In this document: one piece after another, positions 12,701 to 24,130 of the stretch | How the letters are laid out: each line of letters opens with the position of its first letter | Numbering within the stretch: the first letter of the stretch is position 1 | NCBI RefSeq assembly: GCF_000499845.2 | Contig: NC_023754.2 | Coordinates: 17,217,359-17,281,358 of the forward strand | DNA length: 64,000 nt | Direction of reading: 5' to 3' | Source of the DNA: Phaseolus vulgaris | Taxonomy: Eukaryota; Streptophyta; Magnoliopsida; Fabales; Fabaceae | Position numbers and translations under genes: made by a program | The notes under the pieces: model-generated | What the model was told of the DNA's origin: nothing | Seen by the model: the letters and a program-made list of their open reading frames with translations, nothing else | Database searches by the model: none

Positions 12701-12984
12701 ACTCCCGAGTAAATTTTTTTTTTTTTTCTAGAAATCCTATTTTAAAAAACAACTTTTCATCTTGAAACACTTCATTATGAAATGTAATTTTTTTTATTAT
12801 GGTTTTTCAATTCTAGATTTTTTTTTAATTCTGGAACTCATTCCCATAATCTAATTTCTAAAATCACCCACGCTATCATGGAAGATGCGTTGCGTTTTGA
12901 AATAAAATGAAAAGAGTAATTTTGGGATTTTAAAAAATAATGAGGTGCAATTTTCAATTTATAGCTAAAAAAAACTAAAGTCTT

Positions 12985-13540
12985 CTAGGCTCTCTTGCAC
13001 CTGAATCATCATCATATGCGTTTATATAGTATAGTTATCGCAGTTTACAATATAACAAGAAAAGTAAGGATAAGTTAGTAAAAATAAAATTTTATAATAT
13101 AGATATTCAATCAAAAGAGCAAACCAAATTACATTGATTAATTTCTCAATTATTCAATCTTCTTCAAATCTCAACATAAAACAATCACATAGATCTCACA
13201 TGTATCTACACATCCACATCTAGTGTATTGAACAAAACAAAATAACAATTGACGCCTTTTGGGAAATCTGTATTAAATAAGTCCTACCAGAGACTAAAAT
13301 CTGATACAATACCCAAAACTTAAATTACTAGCGAATCCAATAGAAAAGATGAATGTAAGTTCAATACAACTCAAATCGTACATCTCATATGTCATCGTGT
13401 GCATGAACTTTCCCATCAGCTTCTCACTACCTGATATCTTAGTTTATGTGACTTAAATAGTAGGATATCTATGTTTACACATAAGCATCAATACTTAATA
13501 CACAAACAAACATCAATCCATACATTATCTCATATGTATG
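12985..13540 (-). mobile_element. Degenerate Gypsy LTR relic
   Basis: This stretch matches the middle of the LTRs at 44238-45676 and 51898-53335, for example 'ctctcttgcacctg', 'aaacaatcacatagatctca', 'taagtcctaccagaga' and 'tgtgcatgaact'. The match begins roughly 155 bp into the LTR and stops near LTR position 720. Both ends and all internal coding parts are missing. It is more diverged than the two intact LTRs are from each other, so it is probably an older insertion of the same family. Confidence 0.82.
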
Positions 13541-14990
13541 ATTTTTTTTCTCTAACAACTATTTTCACAACTTTAAATTTTCAAATTTATTTATTTTAAA
13601 TAGTACATAAGTAAATTCTATAAAAAAAAATATTACATATTTTAGTTTAAATTAAACTATTTTACTAAATTACACATAAAAAGATAAATAAAAAATGTAA
13701 AATTAATGGACTTAGAAAATCAAATTATAAATTTAATACAACAAATTACAAAACATATATAGCATAATAATATTTATTTTAAAATGTTAATTCACTTCTA
13801 AAAGGTATAAACATATTGAAATATAGAAATTAATTAAAAATTTCTTAAATATTTGTGATGTCTACTATTTTCTTTACATATATAAAATCTGATTTAATAA
13901 AGTTTTTCATTATAAATTGACCACAAAATCTCTTCGACTGACAATAACTATCTTTTTAAAAAATTAAAAACAACTAACAATAATACACTTATATTTTGTA
14001 CATATGATATGAAAAATGAGATTCAAAATTAAGTTTTTAATTATCTTTTCAAATACATTACCTAAAATTATTTTATTTTCCAATTTTATTAAAGTTATTT
14101 ATTATATTATATACACTATCAATTAAAATAATAATTAATAAAATTAAATAATATTAACAATAATATATAAAATAAATTATAAAAATACTTTATTAATAAT
14201 ACAAAAAATATAATCCAAGCCTTTTCAATTTAATAAACTAATATAAAAAACTTTGGAAGGGTTTCAAACTGTTTGTTATGTACATTTTTCTCTTTTATTC
14301 TTACCTTTAATTTGGCACTAATTTTCCAATGTAGTGCAATTTTAAAAGCAATTTCCAGAAATGAATAAATCGTATATTAAATATATAATTTATTTAAACG
14401 AAAATTATCAAATTCATTTATAACTTAAGAAAAAAAAATCTTATATTTCATATACAATTTTACATTCAAACCGTATATTAGATATACGAGTTTTTTTTTT
14501 TAAATCGTTAACGGATTTGGCGATTTTCGTTTGATAAATCGTATTATGATTTACTCATTTTCCATTTTTTTTCCATTTCAGAAAATAGCTTTAAAAATTA
14601 CACTACATTGGAAAAAAAACCTAAAAATTATTTAACTGTTATTTAAAAAAATATTTTATTATTTAAAAAAATAAAAAATATTTAACTTAAAAAAATATTT
14701 AATTATTTTAAAATAAAGAAAAAAATTTATTTTATTTTATTAACAAAAAAATAAAATCAAATAAAAAAAATTATTTATTAAATGATAAATTTTGTAAAAA
14801 ATACACACATATATATATATATAATTTTATAAAAGTAATATTAAAAATTATACAATCATTATTTTAAAAAAAATGATTTACTTATTTTGAAATAAAAATT
14901 TAATTTAATTTATTAAAAGATAAATTTGTTCAATTAAAACATTAAAAATTATTTAAAAGAATATCAAATGACATATCCCTTTACATAATA
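13540..14990. other. AT-rich DNA, with a segment inverted at 33830-34270
   Basis: No gene is seen. The part at about 13800-14190 is found in reverse orientation at about 33830-34230, including the landmark 'gtacatatgatatgaaaaatg' type region near 14000 and its counterpart near 34020. A smaller inverted pair lies at 14362-14425 and 14500-14560 around AACGAAAAT / ATTTTCGTT. Confidence 0.6.
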
Positions 14991-14994
14991 GTAT

Positions 14995-15650
14995 TTTATT
15001 GTTAAACTTAAATTTTATCTTAAAATATTCTCCAATAACTGATTAAATACAACATGTGTGCATTCTAATATATTATATATAATTTGATAAATAAAACTAT
15101 GTAAAGTATACAATATTTTTTACTTAAATGTGGTTTTTATGAACTTGGAGTAGTTATAATTTGTTTTATGTGCTAATCTTGTATGGAAACTTTCTTTTTA
15201 TTTCACTAGTAAAAAATAAAAATCAATAGAAACTTATTATGATGGATGTATTTTATATGTCATAAAAAAATATGAAGTATTTTTTATAATAATCATAAAT
15301 TTAGTATTTATGACTATTAAAATTAGAATTAATATAGTAGATATTTATTATGTGTGATCAGACTAAAATCGTCATAAAAGTTACTTTTTATTTTAACTAA
15401 AATAGTAAGTATTTAACCTAGTTCTATTTCACTTTGGCAACTAAGACTAATTAACCCAAAAATAAAATTTACAACATTCAATTAAATTATAAGCACTTCA
15501 GTTTATATAAACAACATTTAAATAAAAAAATATTTTATACTTTATATACTTATTTATTAAATTATATATAATATATTATAATGCGCACCTGTTGCATTTA
15601 ACCACTTATTAGATAAAGTTTAAGATAAATCTTAATTTGCACCAAGTAAA
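14995..15650. repeat. Long imperfect inverted repeat (foldback-like)
   Basis: The arm at about 14995-15160 is the approximate reverse complement of about 15490-15640, with about 330 bp between. Landmarks are 'aacatgtgtgcatt' on the left and 'aatgcgcacctgttg' on the right. The left-arm type recurs alone at about 6060-6210, 18300-18460 and 54640-54780, and the right-arm type at about 38590-38740. I cannot define target duplications. It may be a foldback transposon or two neighbouring copies of one repeat in opposite orientation. Confidence 0.65.
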
Positions 15651-15654
15651 CTTC

Positions 15655-16480
15655 AAGTCGTAACAAGTTCGCATGATTTTATCCACGTCATTTTTTATAA
15701 AGGAATAAATATTTAGGTAAGGAAAATGAGGAAATTAATAATCAAATTTGAAATTAATTTTATTATTAAGTTTGTTTGTGCGGACAATTGCTTCTATTAT
15801 AATCTTTGGTTATGCAATATAAACATTTTTTTGGTTTATTTAGAATTGAATCATCTATTTCATGGATTAAATTAGTCCTCATAAGTCTTGGAAATATATT
15901 GGATACGGTATACTGGGGCGATAAATGTCGTTAGCGGTAAATGAAAAAATGAGCAAACAACAATTATATGTGGACAAGGTAGACATATAGCTTGAAACTT
16001 CCCCACAATTCTCTATTTATTTTCCAAATAATTAATTCTTATTTTTCTATATATTTCCAAATATAATAATTTTTTTTTCATATTTTTTATTAATCTAATA
16101 ACCAAATTAAAATATTATATTAGTGACAAACATTATTTATACACGATTATCCAATTTTTTATTACTTAAAAATAATACTCTAAAAATTATGTATCAAATT
16201 AATTTTAAATATTTAAAAATTAGATAACTTACTACTCAATATATAAATAAAAAAATTTTAAAAAAATAAAATAATAATAATAAAAATATATATATAACAT
16301 GGACAAAGTTGTGTCAAGTTAACATGATTTCAGGAATTGACATGACAGAAGTCTGTTAACTTGCATGAAATGATGTGAAAAAATCGTGCCAACTTAATAT
16401 GAATTTTCATTGTTATATTGGTAATTTTTTTAAAAACGAACTTATTTTAGTTAAAAAAAATAAAAAATCATGATGTTCAA
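15655..16480. repeat. Repeat block shared with 40940-41320
   Basis: The segment 15690-15800, ending 'tgtttgtgcggacaattg', is found reversed at 40936-41030. The segment 16290-16480 matches 41140-41320 in the forward orientation, including the 'gtgtcaagtt' hairpin-like motifs. No gene is supported in the segment. Confidence 0.6.
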
Positions 16481-16519
16481 AAACACCTCTTTTATCCTTA
16501 TGAACTAAGAGTTGCCAGC

Positions 16520-16906
16520 TTGAGCCCTTCTTCAACCATTTATCGGCTTCCAGAGGAAGAGATACTCCATGAATTGGCCTTCTGCAATTCTCCTCTTTGC
16601 TTCTCTAACGCTTTCCAAAACCCCAGACTTTCCATTGTCATCGCGATACGCACCCACTCTGGCGTTGACTTCGTTTGGACACTGATAGGCGAGGAGAGCT
16701 TCGGTGAATCTGAGGATCGGATCCTTGGAAGCAGGCTCTGTATCGACTCTGATTGCTCCGTCAACGGTGTTGCAACGGAGAAATTATCCATTGAGCTAGT
16801 TGCAAATCGCCATGACTCAGTTGTCATTGTGGATGTAGCAATTTCAGTTGCAGTTGAAAAGTCAACAAGATTAATGCTAACTCCGTATTCAAATTCAAAT
16901 ATTTAG
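16520..16906 (+). other. Unidentified open frame of 128 codons
   Basis: The frame is open and less AT-rich than its surroundings. Part of it, around FGESEDRILGSRL (about 16700-16745), is closely similar to FGESNDWILGSRL at 29920-29960, which sits in the ATP/ADP translocase pseudogene. The opposite strand is also open for 95 codons (16540-16827), so the coding strand cannot be chosen. It stands next to a second translocase scrap at 16905-17050 on the other strand. I do not recognise a family. It may be an exon or a captured gene fragment. Confidence 0.3.
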
Positions 16907-17050
16907 ACTGGATTTTTAATAGGGTTTGTGGGGAGAGAGAGAAGACCTCTGGTTTGAAGAACAACATCCATGACTGTTTTTTCAGTTCTATTGGCGAGTT
17001 AAAGAAAAAGAACACAGAAAATTGGTTAAATAACATATTTGCATTCAAAT
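16905..17050 (-). pseudogene. 5' scrap of a plastidic ATP/ADP translocase gene
   Basis: On the minus strand this matches 28618-28750, the leader and first codons of the translocase pseudogene. It begins at an ATG at 16969-16971 with MDVVLQTRGLLSLP, the characteristic start of plastidic nucleotide transporters, then breaks off after about 20 codons. No downstream exons follow. It is a truncated duplicate, not a gene. Confidence 0.7.
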
Positions 17051-17298
17051 ATACTATCAAATGTATTTATTTTCATTAATTGTTTTGTCTTTATTTTTAG
17101 TGGAGATAAAATCTCCATACAATAAATAAAAACATAGAAAAATCAATACTCTGCTCTCATTCCTCTGCTAGCTAAGAATATAAGAATATCTGAGTAGTAA
17201 CAAGACCTTTACAAACTATTTGGCCAGGAAAAACAAATCCGTGTCGGTGACATACATTTTAGAGATATATCTCCATGTCCATATTTATGCTACATTTG

Positions 17299-17730
17299 CT
17301 ACACCTGAGATTCCTGGGATTCCTGAGGTTGCGGTTCTGTATTTGGCATCTCAACAATATTTGGAGGTGTTGGAGGGAGCAGCCGAGTGATGCAGTTGAA
17401 GGATAAAAGGAGAAGTTGAGTGAGGTAGTCAAAGAACAAGAATTTGACTATTAGTAAAAGAAGGAAGTTGATGACAGAGAACCACAAAAGCTGAGCAATG
17501 AGAATCCAGAGCAGTGTTTGACATCCTAGTAATCCTGAGAAATGAAATGTTATGGTGGTGATTGGGTTGTTGATGTCAGCTGCAGATGCAAGAACATGGG
17601 AAAACATTGCAGTGAGAAGAAGAAAGAGGGTTGATTGGTGGAAAGGATTGGTGTTGGAGGCTTCATACTTGATTCCAATACAACTTAACTGAAATGCCAT
17701 TAGAACAAGGTATGCTTTGTTGCTTTTCAT
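17299..17730 (-). CDS. Small four-pass membrane protein, copy 2
   Basis: The product has 143 residues and is closely similar to the protein at 3002-3427. The four hydrophobic segments are at about residues 6-22, 33-51, 59-78 and 79-100. The tail is longer by a repeated QES unit (QESQESQV), an in-frame change. It differs from copy 1 at about ten positions, several conservative. The leader matches the other copies and the TATA-like box is at 17797-17805. Its 3' side has lost the long flank seen at copy 1: the sequence passes into DNA shared with the translocase scrap. The function is unknown. I judge it a probable gene because the frame is kept. Confidence 0.72.
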   Translation of the reverse strand: MKSNKAYLVLMAFQLSCIGIKYEASNTNPFHQSTLFLLLTAMFSHVLASAADINNPITTITFHFSGLLGCQTLLWILIAQLLWFSVINFLLLLIVKFLFFDYLTQLLLLSFNCITRLLPPTPPNIVEMPNTEPQPQESQESQV

Positions 17731-17796
17731 GGTAAAATCAGAGTTGAAGTGGGCAAGAAAGATAATTTCTTGTAGTTCAGAGACTCAAGGATCTAC

Positions 17797-17805
17797 TATA
17801 AATAG
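17797..17805 (-). promoter_or_regulatory. TATA-like box of gene copy 2
   Basis: The coding strand reads CTATTTATA about 67 bp before the ATG, at the same place as TATAAATAG in copies 1 and 4. The core is near-palindromic, so either reading gives an AT-rich TATA-like element. Confidence 0.5.
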
Positions 17806-17899
17806 ACCATTAGAGAGAAGAGAATTTTAGGAAGGTTCGGGGCATTAAAATGTGTAAAGTCCATGGCAACATTTAATATATGGACAAATTTACCCTTAT

Positions 17900-19320
17900 C
17901 TTTAACACGGTGGTTACACAACGACCCTACTGATACACGACTTATTATTTGACTTAAACCTCCTGCATAGAAAATTATTATTTTATTATAAAATATATAT
18001 TTTATATATGATTTTAGATAAAAAAAATCGTATATAAATATGAGTTTCAAATTTTTCTAATTTTTTTAATTAGACAGATTATAGTATTTTTAAATTAAAA
18101 ATATATATTTCATATATTATTTTACATTGAAATTATATATGAATTATACGAGTTAAAATCCTATATGAAATATAGGAGTTTTTTTTATCTGAAATCGTAA
18201 ATGGATTTGACATTTTTTTTTTTGATAAATCGTTTATTCAATATATGATTTAAAACATTAAAAATTATTTAAAAGAATATGAGATGATATATCCCTTTAC
18301 GTAATAGTATTGTAATTTTAAAATTAATTTTTATCTTAAAATGTTCTCTAATAACTACTGATTAAATACAACATGTGCATTATAATGTATTATATATGCA
18401 TAATTTGATAAATAAAAATATGTAAAGTATAAAAAAATCAATTAAATGTTGTTTATATGAACTTGGAGTATTTATAATTTAATTTATGTTATGAATTAGT
18501 CTTATTTGTCATACATAAAATTTATATAATATTAAAATTTTGTTTGTTTATAGGTTCCATTGTTAAAGAGAAATTATGTGAGAGAAGGGGAGGAGAGAGT
18601 AGATGGGTGTGAAAAGTGGTTTCTCTGGGTGCAAAAGTATTAGTGGGAAAACTACATTGGTGATACATTGGTGGTTTCCTACTTTGGCATTGTTTTATTT
18701 ATTTTTATTTATGTAATTAATATATATATATATAATAATAATACATTTTATTTCTATTATTTTTTTATTATATTATATCACATTTTATACTTTGTTTGTA
18801 TATATATATCATTTTCTTTATAAATAAAGTTATTACTCAATTCACTCTATGTATAATATTTTTTATTATAAAATATCTTACATACAATTTAATTCAATTA
18901 ATAGAAAAATGTTATCTAGAGAAATAAATTTATTAAATAATTATAATATTAATAATTATTATTTTATTTTTAACAAATATTTAATAAAAATATTATTAAT
19001 AATAAAATTATGATATAAATATATATATATAATAATATTAATTATAAAAATGTTTTTTAATTAAATTTTTATAGTTATAAGTGTTAAAATTTGTTCATTT
19101 TCATCTAATAATTTTTTTTTATGTTATAACAATTTTACATAATTAGTAATTTTTTAAAAACTAAATTTACAAAAGTATCACTTTCACAACAATAAAATTC
19201 TATAGTTTTAACTCAAAATCTTTTTACTTTCTAAATTTGCCAATATACTAGTTTAGATTTTAAATACAAATATGTTGACCTCAAATCTGATTTGTCCAAT
19301 ATGAGACCAAATTAACTTCA
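17900..19320. repeat. AT-rich block containing uninterrupted LINE target-site paralogue
   Basis: No gene is seen. The segment 17990-18500 matches 5780-6240 and 18500-19320 matches 10320-11110, so this copy lacks the LINE that separates those two parts in the other block. The junction is near 18490-18505. Small open frames such as 17796-18050 (-) are low-complexity. Confidence 0.72.
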
Positions 19321-19328
19321 TCATCAAC

Positions 19329-20832
19329 ATTTCATCAATTGGAGGTAATAAGTATTTTTTAACCTTTGTTGATGATTTCTCAAGAAAAATCTAGATTTAT
19401 TGAAAAGCAAGTATGAGACATTCCACTGCTTTAAAATATTTAAAGCATTTGTTGAAAGACAGAGTGATAGACTAATTAAGATGGTGCGTAGTGATGGAGG
19501 GGGTGAGTACAAGTCTAATAAGTTCAAGAGACATTGTGGAGAACTTAGGTTGCAGCATAACATAATCTGTCCCTACACACCTTAACACAACGGAGTTGTT
19601 GAGAGAAAGAATAGAATAATCATGAACATGGCGAGGAGCATGCTTAAAGCGAAATGTATGCCAAATTATTTTTGGGCTGAAGCCATAACTTATGCGGTAT
19701 ATTTGATAAACAGATCACCCACTCGGAGTGTTCCTAACACAACTTCGATTGAGGCATGTAGTGGATTCAAATCCAATGTGCAACACTTGAAGGTATTTGG
19801 GTCAATTACTTATGGTCATGTCCCCAAGGCAGCAAGATCGAAGTTGGATGATAAGGCAGTGAAGACCATTTTCTTTGGATATAAGCATGAAGGATACAAA
19901 CTGTACAATTCAATGACAAAGAAGGTGATTATCAGTCGTGATGTTACATTTGCTGAAGATGAGGAATGACAATGCAATGCAACAGCTGAAATGGATTCGA
20001 AAATATGATATATTTACGTTTCGAACGATGATGTGGAAGATGAAGTCACTGTTGAAGCACCTGTAGTTCAACCTGAAGCTGTAATTCAATGATGCAGCTC
20101 CAATTGCAACTATGATGGAGCGACTGAGAAGGCAGCAACGACAACATGTATACCTTCAAGATTGCAAAGTAAATCTTGATGATGAAGTTGATGACAATGG
20201 AGATTTGGTTCACTTTGCTTTTCTTGCAAATTCAGAACCCGTGAGACTTACAGATGCCATTCAACACCCCAAATGGCAAGAGGCTATGAATGAATAATTG
20301 ATGGCGATTGAGAAAAACAATACATGGCAGATCACTGATCTTCCAAATGGACACAAAGCAATTGATATGAAGTGGGTGTACAATATTAAAGTGAAAGCAA
20401 ATGATGAGATTGATAGATACAAGACAAGGTTGGTAGCGAAGGGATTCGAGTAAAGAGAAGGCTATGATTACGAATAAATATTTTCTCTTGTAGCTCGAAT
20501 GGAAACAGTTAGATTAATCATTGTTTTATGTGCACAAAGGCAATGAAAAATTCACCAAATGGACGTCAAGTCTGCATTTCTAAACGACCCACTTGATGAA
20601 GAGGTTTATGTAAAGCCGTCGCCGGATTTCATACAATCTGAAAAGAGGAGAAGGTGTACAAACTAACTAAGGCTTTATATGGTCTTAAACAGACACCAAG
20701 AGCTTGGAACAAAAGAATTGATTCATTTCTTTATGCCACTGTGATTCAAAAAATGTGCATCAGATCATGGTCTTTATGTAAAGACTAATGATTATGGAGA
20801 TTTGTTAATTTTATGTTGATGATATCATTTAT
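19329..20832 (+). pseudogene. Ty1/Copia polyprotein fragment: integrase and start of reverse transcriptase
   Basis: The fragment starts abruptly in the integrase core at GGNKYFLTFVDDFS and continues through HNGVVERKNR. It then has the integrase C-terminal part (IFFGYKHEGYKLY), the linker, and the reverse transcriptase region (MKWVYNIKVKANDEIDRYK, QMDVKSAFLN) up to the VDD active-site region near 20815. Several in-frame stops are visible, for example near 19582, 20295 and 20450, together with frameshifts. No LTRs, gag or protease flank it. It ends against a cytochrome P450 remnant on the other strand at about 20833. It is a dead fragment of a Copia element. Confidence 0.88.
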
Positions 20833-20938
20833 TATCATGCTTATAATCATGTCTCTCACCACGTCTCCTCTTGCCTTGCCTCCAACAACCGTACTAGCAA
20901 ATCAGTGCCACCTTTTCTTCCATAGATGTGATTTCATC

Positions 20939-21605
20939 TACTACAAGAAAAATTAGAATTACATACAGCCAAAATCCGTATGTAATGCAAAAAAAAACAT
21001 TATTATTATTTTTTAATTATTTATGCTTATTAATATTGGAAGCAATCTACAAGCAAACTACAATAGGTAAGACTCAAATCCAAGTCTCTTTAGAGATTAA
21101 GGAAACATCAACCACTAGACCAGACAAGTTCTTTGGTCATAATACCATTTTTATTATACTTATTATTATTAATACAATTTATACATATTATTATTAATAT
21201 AATTTATACATATTATTATTAATATAATTTATACATATTATTATTAATATAATTTATACATATTATTATTAATATAATTTATACATATTATTATTAATAT
21301 AATTTATACTTATTATTATTAATATAATTTTTACATATTATTATTAATATAATTTATACATATTATATTTCATATTATTATTATATTCATATTATTAATA
21401 TTATTAATATTATATTCATTTTATTAATATTATTAGTATTATTAGTATTATTAATAATAATAAGTATAATAAAAATCATAATAATACTAAAGAATTTGTT
21501 TGTTGTAGTGGTTAAATTTTCCTTGGTCACTGAAGGAAAAATCCATTGCAAATTTTATTTTATAATGAAAAAAATTCATATATAATTTGCGTTTTTCTTG
21601 TAGTG
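20939..21605. mobile_element. CACTA-like non-autonomous element in the P450 pseudogene
   Basis: The right end reads TTTTTCTTGTAGTG, the complement of a classic CACTACAAGAAAAA terminus. The left end reads ACTACAAGAAAAATT with a changed first base. Subterminal DNA is also inverted: 21100-21150, with CCACTAGACCAGACAAG, resembles the reverse complement of 21480-21530. The middle is a 25-bp AT tandem repeat. The P450 fragments on each side join across it, which supports insertion. I could not find a clean 3-bp target duplication. No transposase is present. Confidence 0.72.
21156..21365 (+). repeat. 25-bp AT-rich tandem repeat
   Basis: About eight nearly perfect copies of a unit with phase marker ATACAT occur every 25 bp (21181, 21206, 21231, 21256, 21281, then variants at 21306, 21331 and 21356). 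ATT-rich microsatellite follows to about 21480. Confidence 0.9.
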
Positions 21606-22039
21606 TTATTTCTTTGCTTTTATGATCTTCATCACCGACTCATGCACCAACTTCATGGCTTCCTTCAGAGCCTTTCTTACCCACGTTCAACATTCTCTTC
21701 ACCTTCCACACTAGCAATGCGTCGCATGAGACGCTCACCTCTAATGTGGTGTCGAATGTCGTGAGAAGAGGCGAAAGCGGCTTGTTCAGGTCCAGGCAAC
21801 ACAATGAAGTCCTTAAGGGAGCGTTGCCAAGGATTTCAGTGAAGGGTTTGCCTTTGGGGAAGTTTTTGAAGTTGGCCGTCATCACTATGCGATGTGTGCT
21901 AAGGCAGTGAACGACTATGGTGTGGGTTAGGGATTGGGCTATGTGTTCAGTGTACCAGTCGAGGAGACGGTGGTGGTTCTGGTAAAATGAAATGAGGTAT
22001 CCTTTGATTATGTGTGAAGGAGGTGCATGGTTATGGTGA

Positions 22040-22262
22040 TAACACCTTTGTCACATATTACACCGATTGTTTGTTGTTTGTTTCAAATGATGTAATATAT
22101 TCCTTCTCAAGCACATGTTTTTGGATTATTTTATTTAAATTTTGTTACATATTATACAGGTTTTTATAATCAGTGTAATATATGATTGATATTTTACATT
22201 GGTGATAGAATCGGTGTAATATGTCTCCTAAATTATGTGTAATGTGTTTTTTGTACCAGTAC
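22040..22262. mobile_element. Possible CACTA subterminal region
   Basis: The motif ATATTACACCGATT and its inverse AATCGGTGTAATAT recur several times in 200 bp, a pattern seen in subterminal regions of CACTA transposons. The right edge near 22255 reads, on the minus strand, ACTGGTACAAAAAAC. The other terminus is not identified. Confidence 0.4.
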
Positions 22263-23440
22263 TTTAATTACAAACAATTAAAATAAATAAAATAATTATT
22301 CAATGACCCCGGATATAGTTTACAAAATTTTATTTAATTCAAATCTACACAAAAATATTTTATATTTCATTATTTAAATATTTATTAATTATAAAAATAA
22401 CTTTTTAAACTTATATTTTACACATTTTAAATTAATTAAAAATCTCTCAAAATCATTGGAGAAACAAATTAACTCTAATCCTTTGTTTGTTTCATTGGAA
22501 AGGCTATTCACACGAGCGGACGAGCACTGATATCAACTAATTATTTGGATACAGTGATGTATGAGTATGAGGGAAGATATCTCCGGAAAAATCATGTCTC
22601 TCATGTGCAAAAAAAGTGTTACAGAAAGACACGTCAGCATGGATGATTTGTCCAATTTAATCCAGATTTTGACAAGCTAAAGGCAAAAAAAAAAAAATAA
22701 AGATAAAGATTAGATATATTATAAAATAAAAATATTAAGTATATTTGTAATAAAAATAAAAATATTATCTATATTTATAATAAAATAAAAAATATTATAT
22801 GTTAATAAAAAATTAAAAAAAATATTATATTATAAAAATTATATACATAATTGATTACGTATTGAAATTTTATAATATAGTTTATAATAACATAATATAA
22901 TATATAATATAATAATAAAATAAGTAATAATAATATAAAAATACTTATGTATTTGTATTAATAGCAAATATTATTAATATAAATATTTAAAAATATTGAA
23001 ATAATAATAATATATAAAATTAATTTATAAAATAATGATAAAATTATAAATAATAATATTAATTATAATAAATTTTTAAAATAATGATAATAAATATAAA
23101 TTAAATAACTTATTAAATAATAATAATTAATTTTATTTATATCAAGTATTTAATAATATCATTAATAATAAAAATAAAATTATAATATAATAAAATAAAT
23201 ATATTTATCTATAATATATAAATTAATTAATTAATTTTTTAAATATAAAAATAAATATGTAATCTTAATTTTCATTAATTACAAAAAATTAAAATTTGAA
23301 TCATACTCACAAGTTTATTATTATTGTGAAAAAAAAATCATATTTAATAAAAAAAACTCATATTTCTTTAATTTTTTAATAACATTAAAAATAATTATAA
23401 ATTTATAAAAAATACTTCATATTTTATTATTTAAATATTT
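22262..23440. other. AT-rich DNA, nothing identified
   Basis: The sequence is low-complexity with long A/T runs, especially 22680-23290. No conserved frame or transposon terminus is seen. A C-rich patch at 23455-23530 precedes the promoter relic. Confidence 0.6.
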
Positions 23441-23559
23441 TTATGAATAAGACTCGCACCAGCCCCGCAAAAACCTTCCTTCCCCCAAATTCTGTTCACA
23501 CAAGTCCCACACCCCACCCCACCCCCCTACCACCGAAGTTGAACTTTCCGTGGTAGTCT

Positions 23560-23640
23560 ATTTATAGTAGAACCTTGAGTCTCTGAACTACAAAGAATTA
23601 TCTTTCTTACCTACTTCAACTCTGATCTTACCATGAAATC
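23560..23640 (+). pseudogene. Promoter and start codon of the membrane gene with the body deleted
   Basis: The TATA-like region and leader, starting near 'ctatttatagtag', are the same as those before the four intact genes. They reach an ATG at about 23632 followed by one lysine codon. The sequence then jumps directly into the normal 3' flank (the 'ttattatctgcaaagtaaac' region, as at 56055). The whole coding region has been lost, so this locus is a relic. Its flank, 23640-24110, continues as an inverted copy of 2390-2900. Confidence 0.85.
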
Positions 23641-24130
23641 ATCGGATTATTATCTGCAAAGTAAACCAAGCTATTTCACTTTTACTTTGATCTTCTAGAC
23701 AAGTTGGAGTAATTAACACAGTACTGTTCATGGACAAAGTAGGATACGTAAAACACAGAATAGTATTTAAAGTTCTATCTAACTCGTTCATTAATCAATT
23801 TAACTTTTCTTGCTAATGTTGGAAAGGATTCAATTCAGAAAAGCCCAGTTCCACTGCAATGCTTTAAGCAGGATATATTGAGTAAAACATACTGAATAGG
23901 GCAATAATTACAGATGAATCCCAATAGCAGAAAAAAAAAAGGTTTCCACGTATGGATACTCTTGATGATGTTGATAGACTTAAAACTAGTAGCTAGAGCT
24001 TTGTGTATAGATTACCCAAAGAAATTTAAGTCAATTTGTTGGGTTCTTAATCAGTAAAAATAAAATTGTAGAAAACACTTTATTAATAACTTCTATACAT
24101 AAATCCTATACAGAAATATTAACAAAAGAT
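23640..24130. repeat. Inverted copy of the gene 3' flank
   Basis: The segment reads as the reverse complement of about 2390-2860, including the 'gatgatgttgatagact' landmark. It belongs to the right arm of the inverted duplication. No gene is supported. Confidence 0.75.

Larger units (their letters stand above)
20833..22040 (-). pseudogene. CYP94: CYP94-type cytochrome P450 pseudogene, interrupted
   Basis: On the minus strand, 22040 down to 21606 encodes pieces typical of CYP94 fatty-acid hydroxylases. In order these are YQNHHRLLDWYTEHIAQS, FPKGKPFTEILG, CCLDLNKP and VWKVKRMLNVG, then (after a frameshift) the helix reading KLVHESVMKII. The frame is broken and about 70-90 residues between EILG and CCLDL are missing. 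The protein resumes on the far side of a CACTA-like insert, at 20938-20833, with GGTDLLVRLLEA-like and RDMIISMII segments in shifting frames, then stops at the Copia fragment. The heme-binding cysteine region is absent. CYP94 enzymes oxidise fatty acids or jasmonate conjugates at the endoplasmic reticulum; this copy is non-functional. The subfamily is assigned from memory. Confidence 0.75.

Noticed and set aside
15193..15415. CACTA-like ends (CACTAGTAAAAA) as a separate MITE
   Set aside because: The right end does not match convincingly and no target duplication was found.
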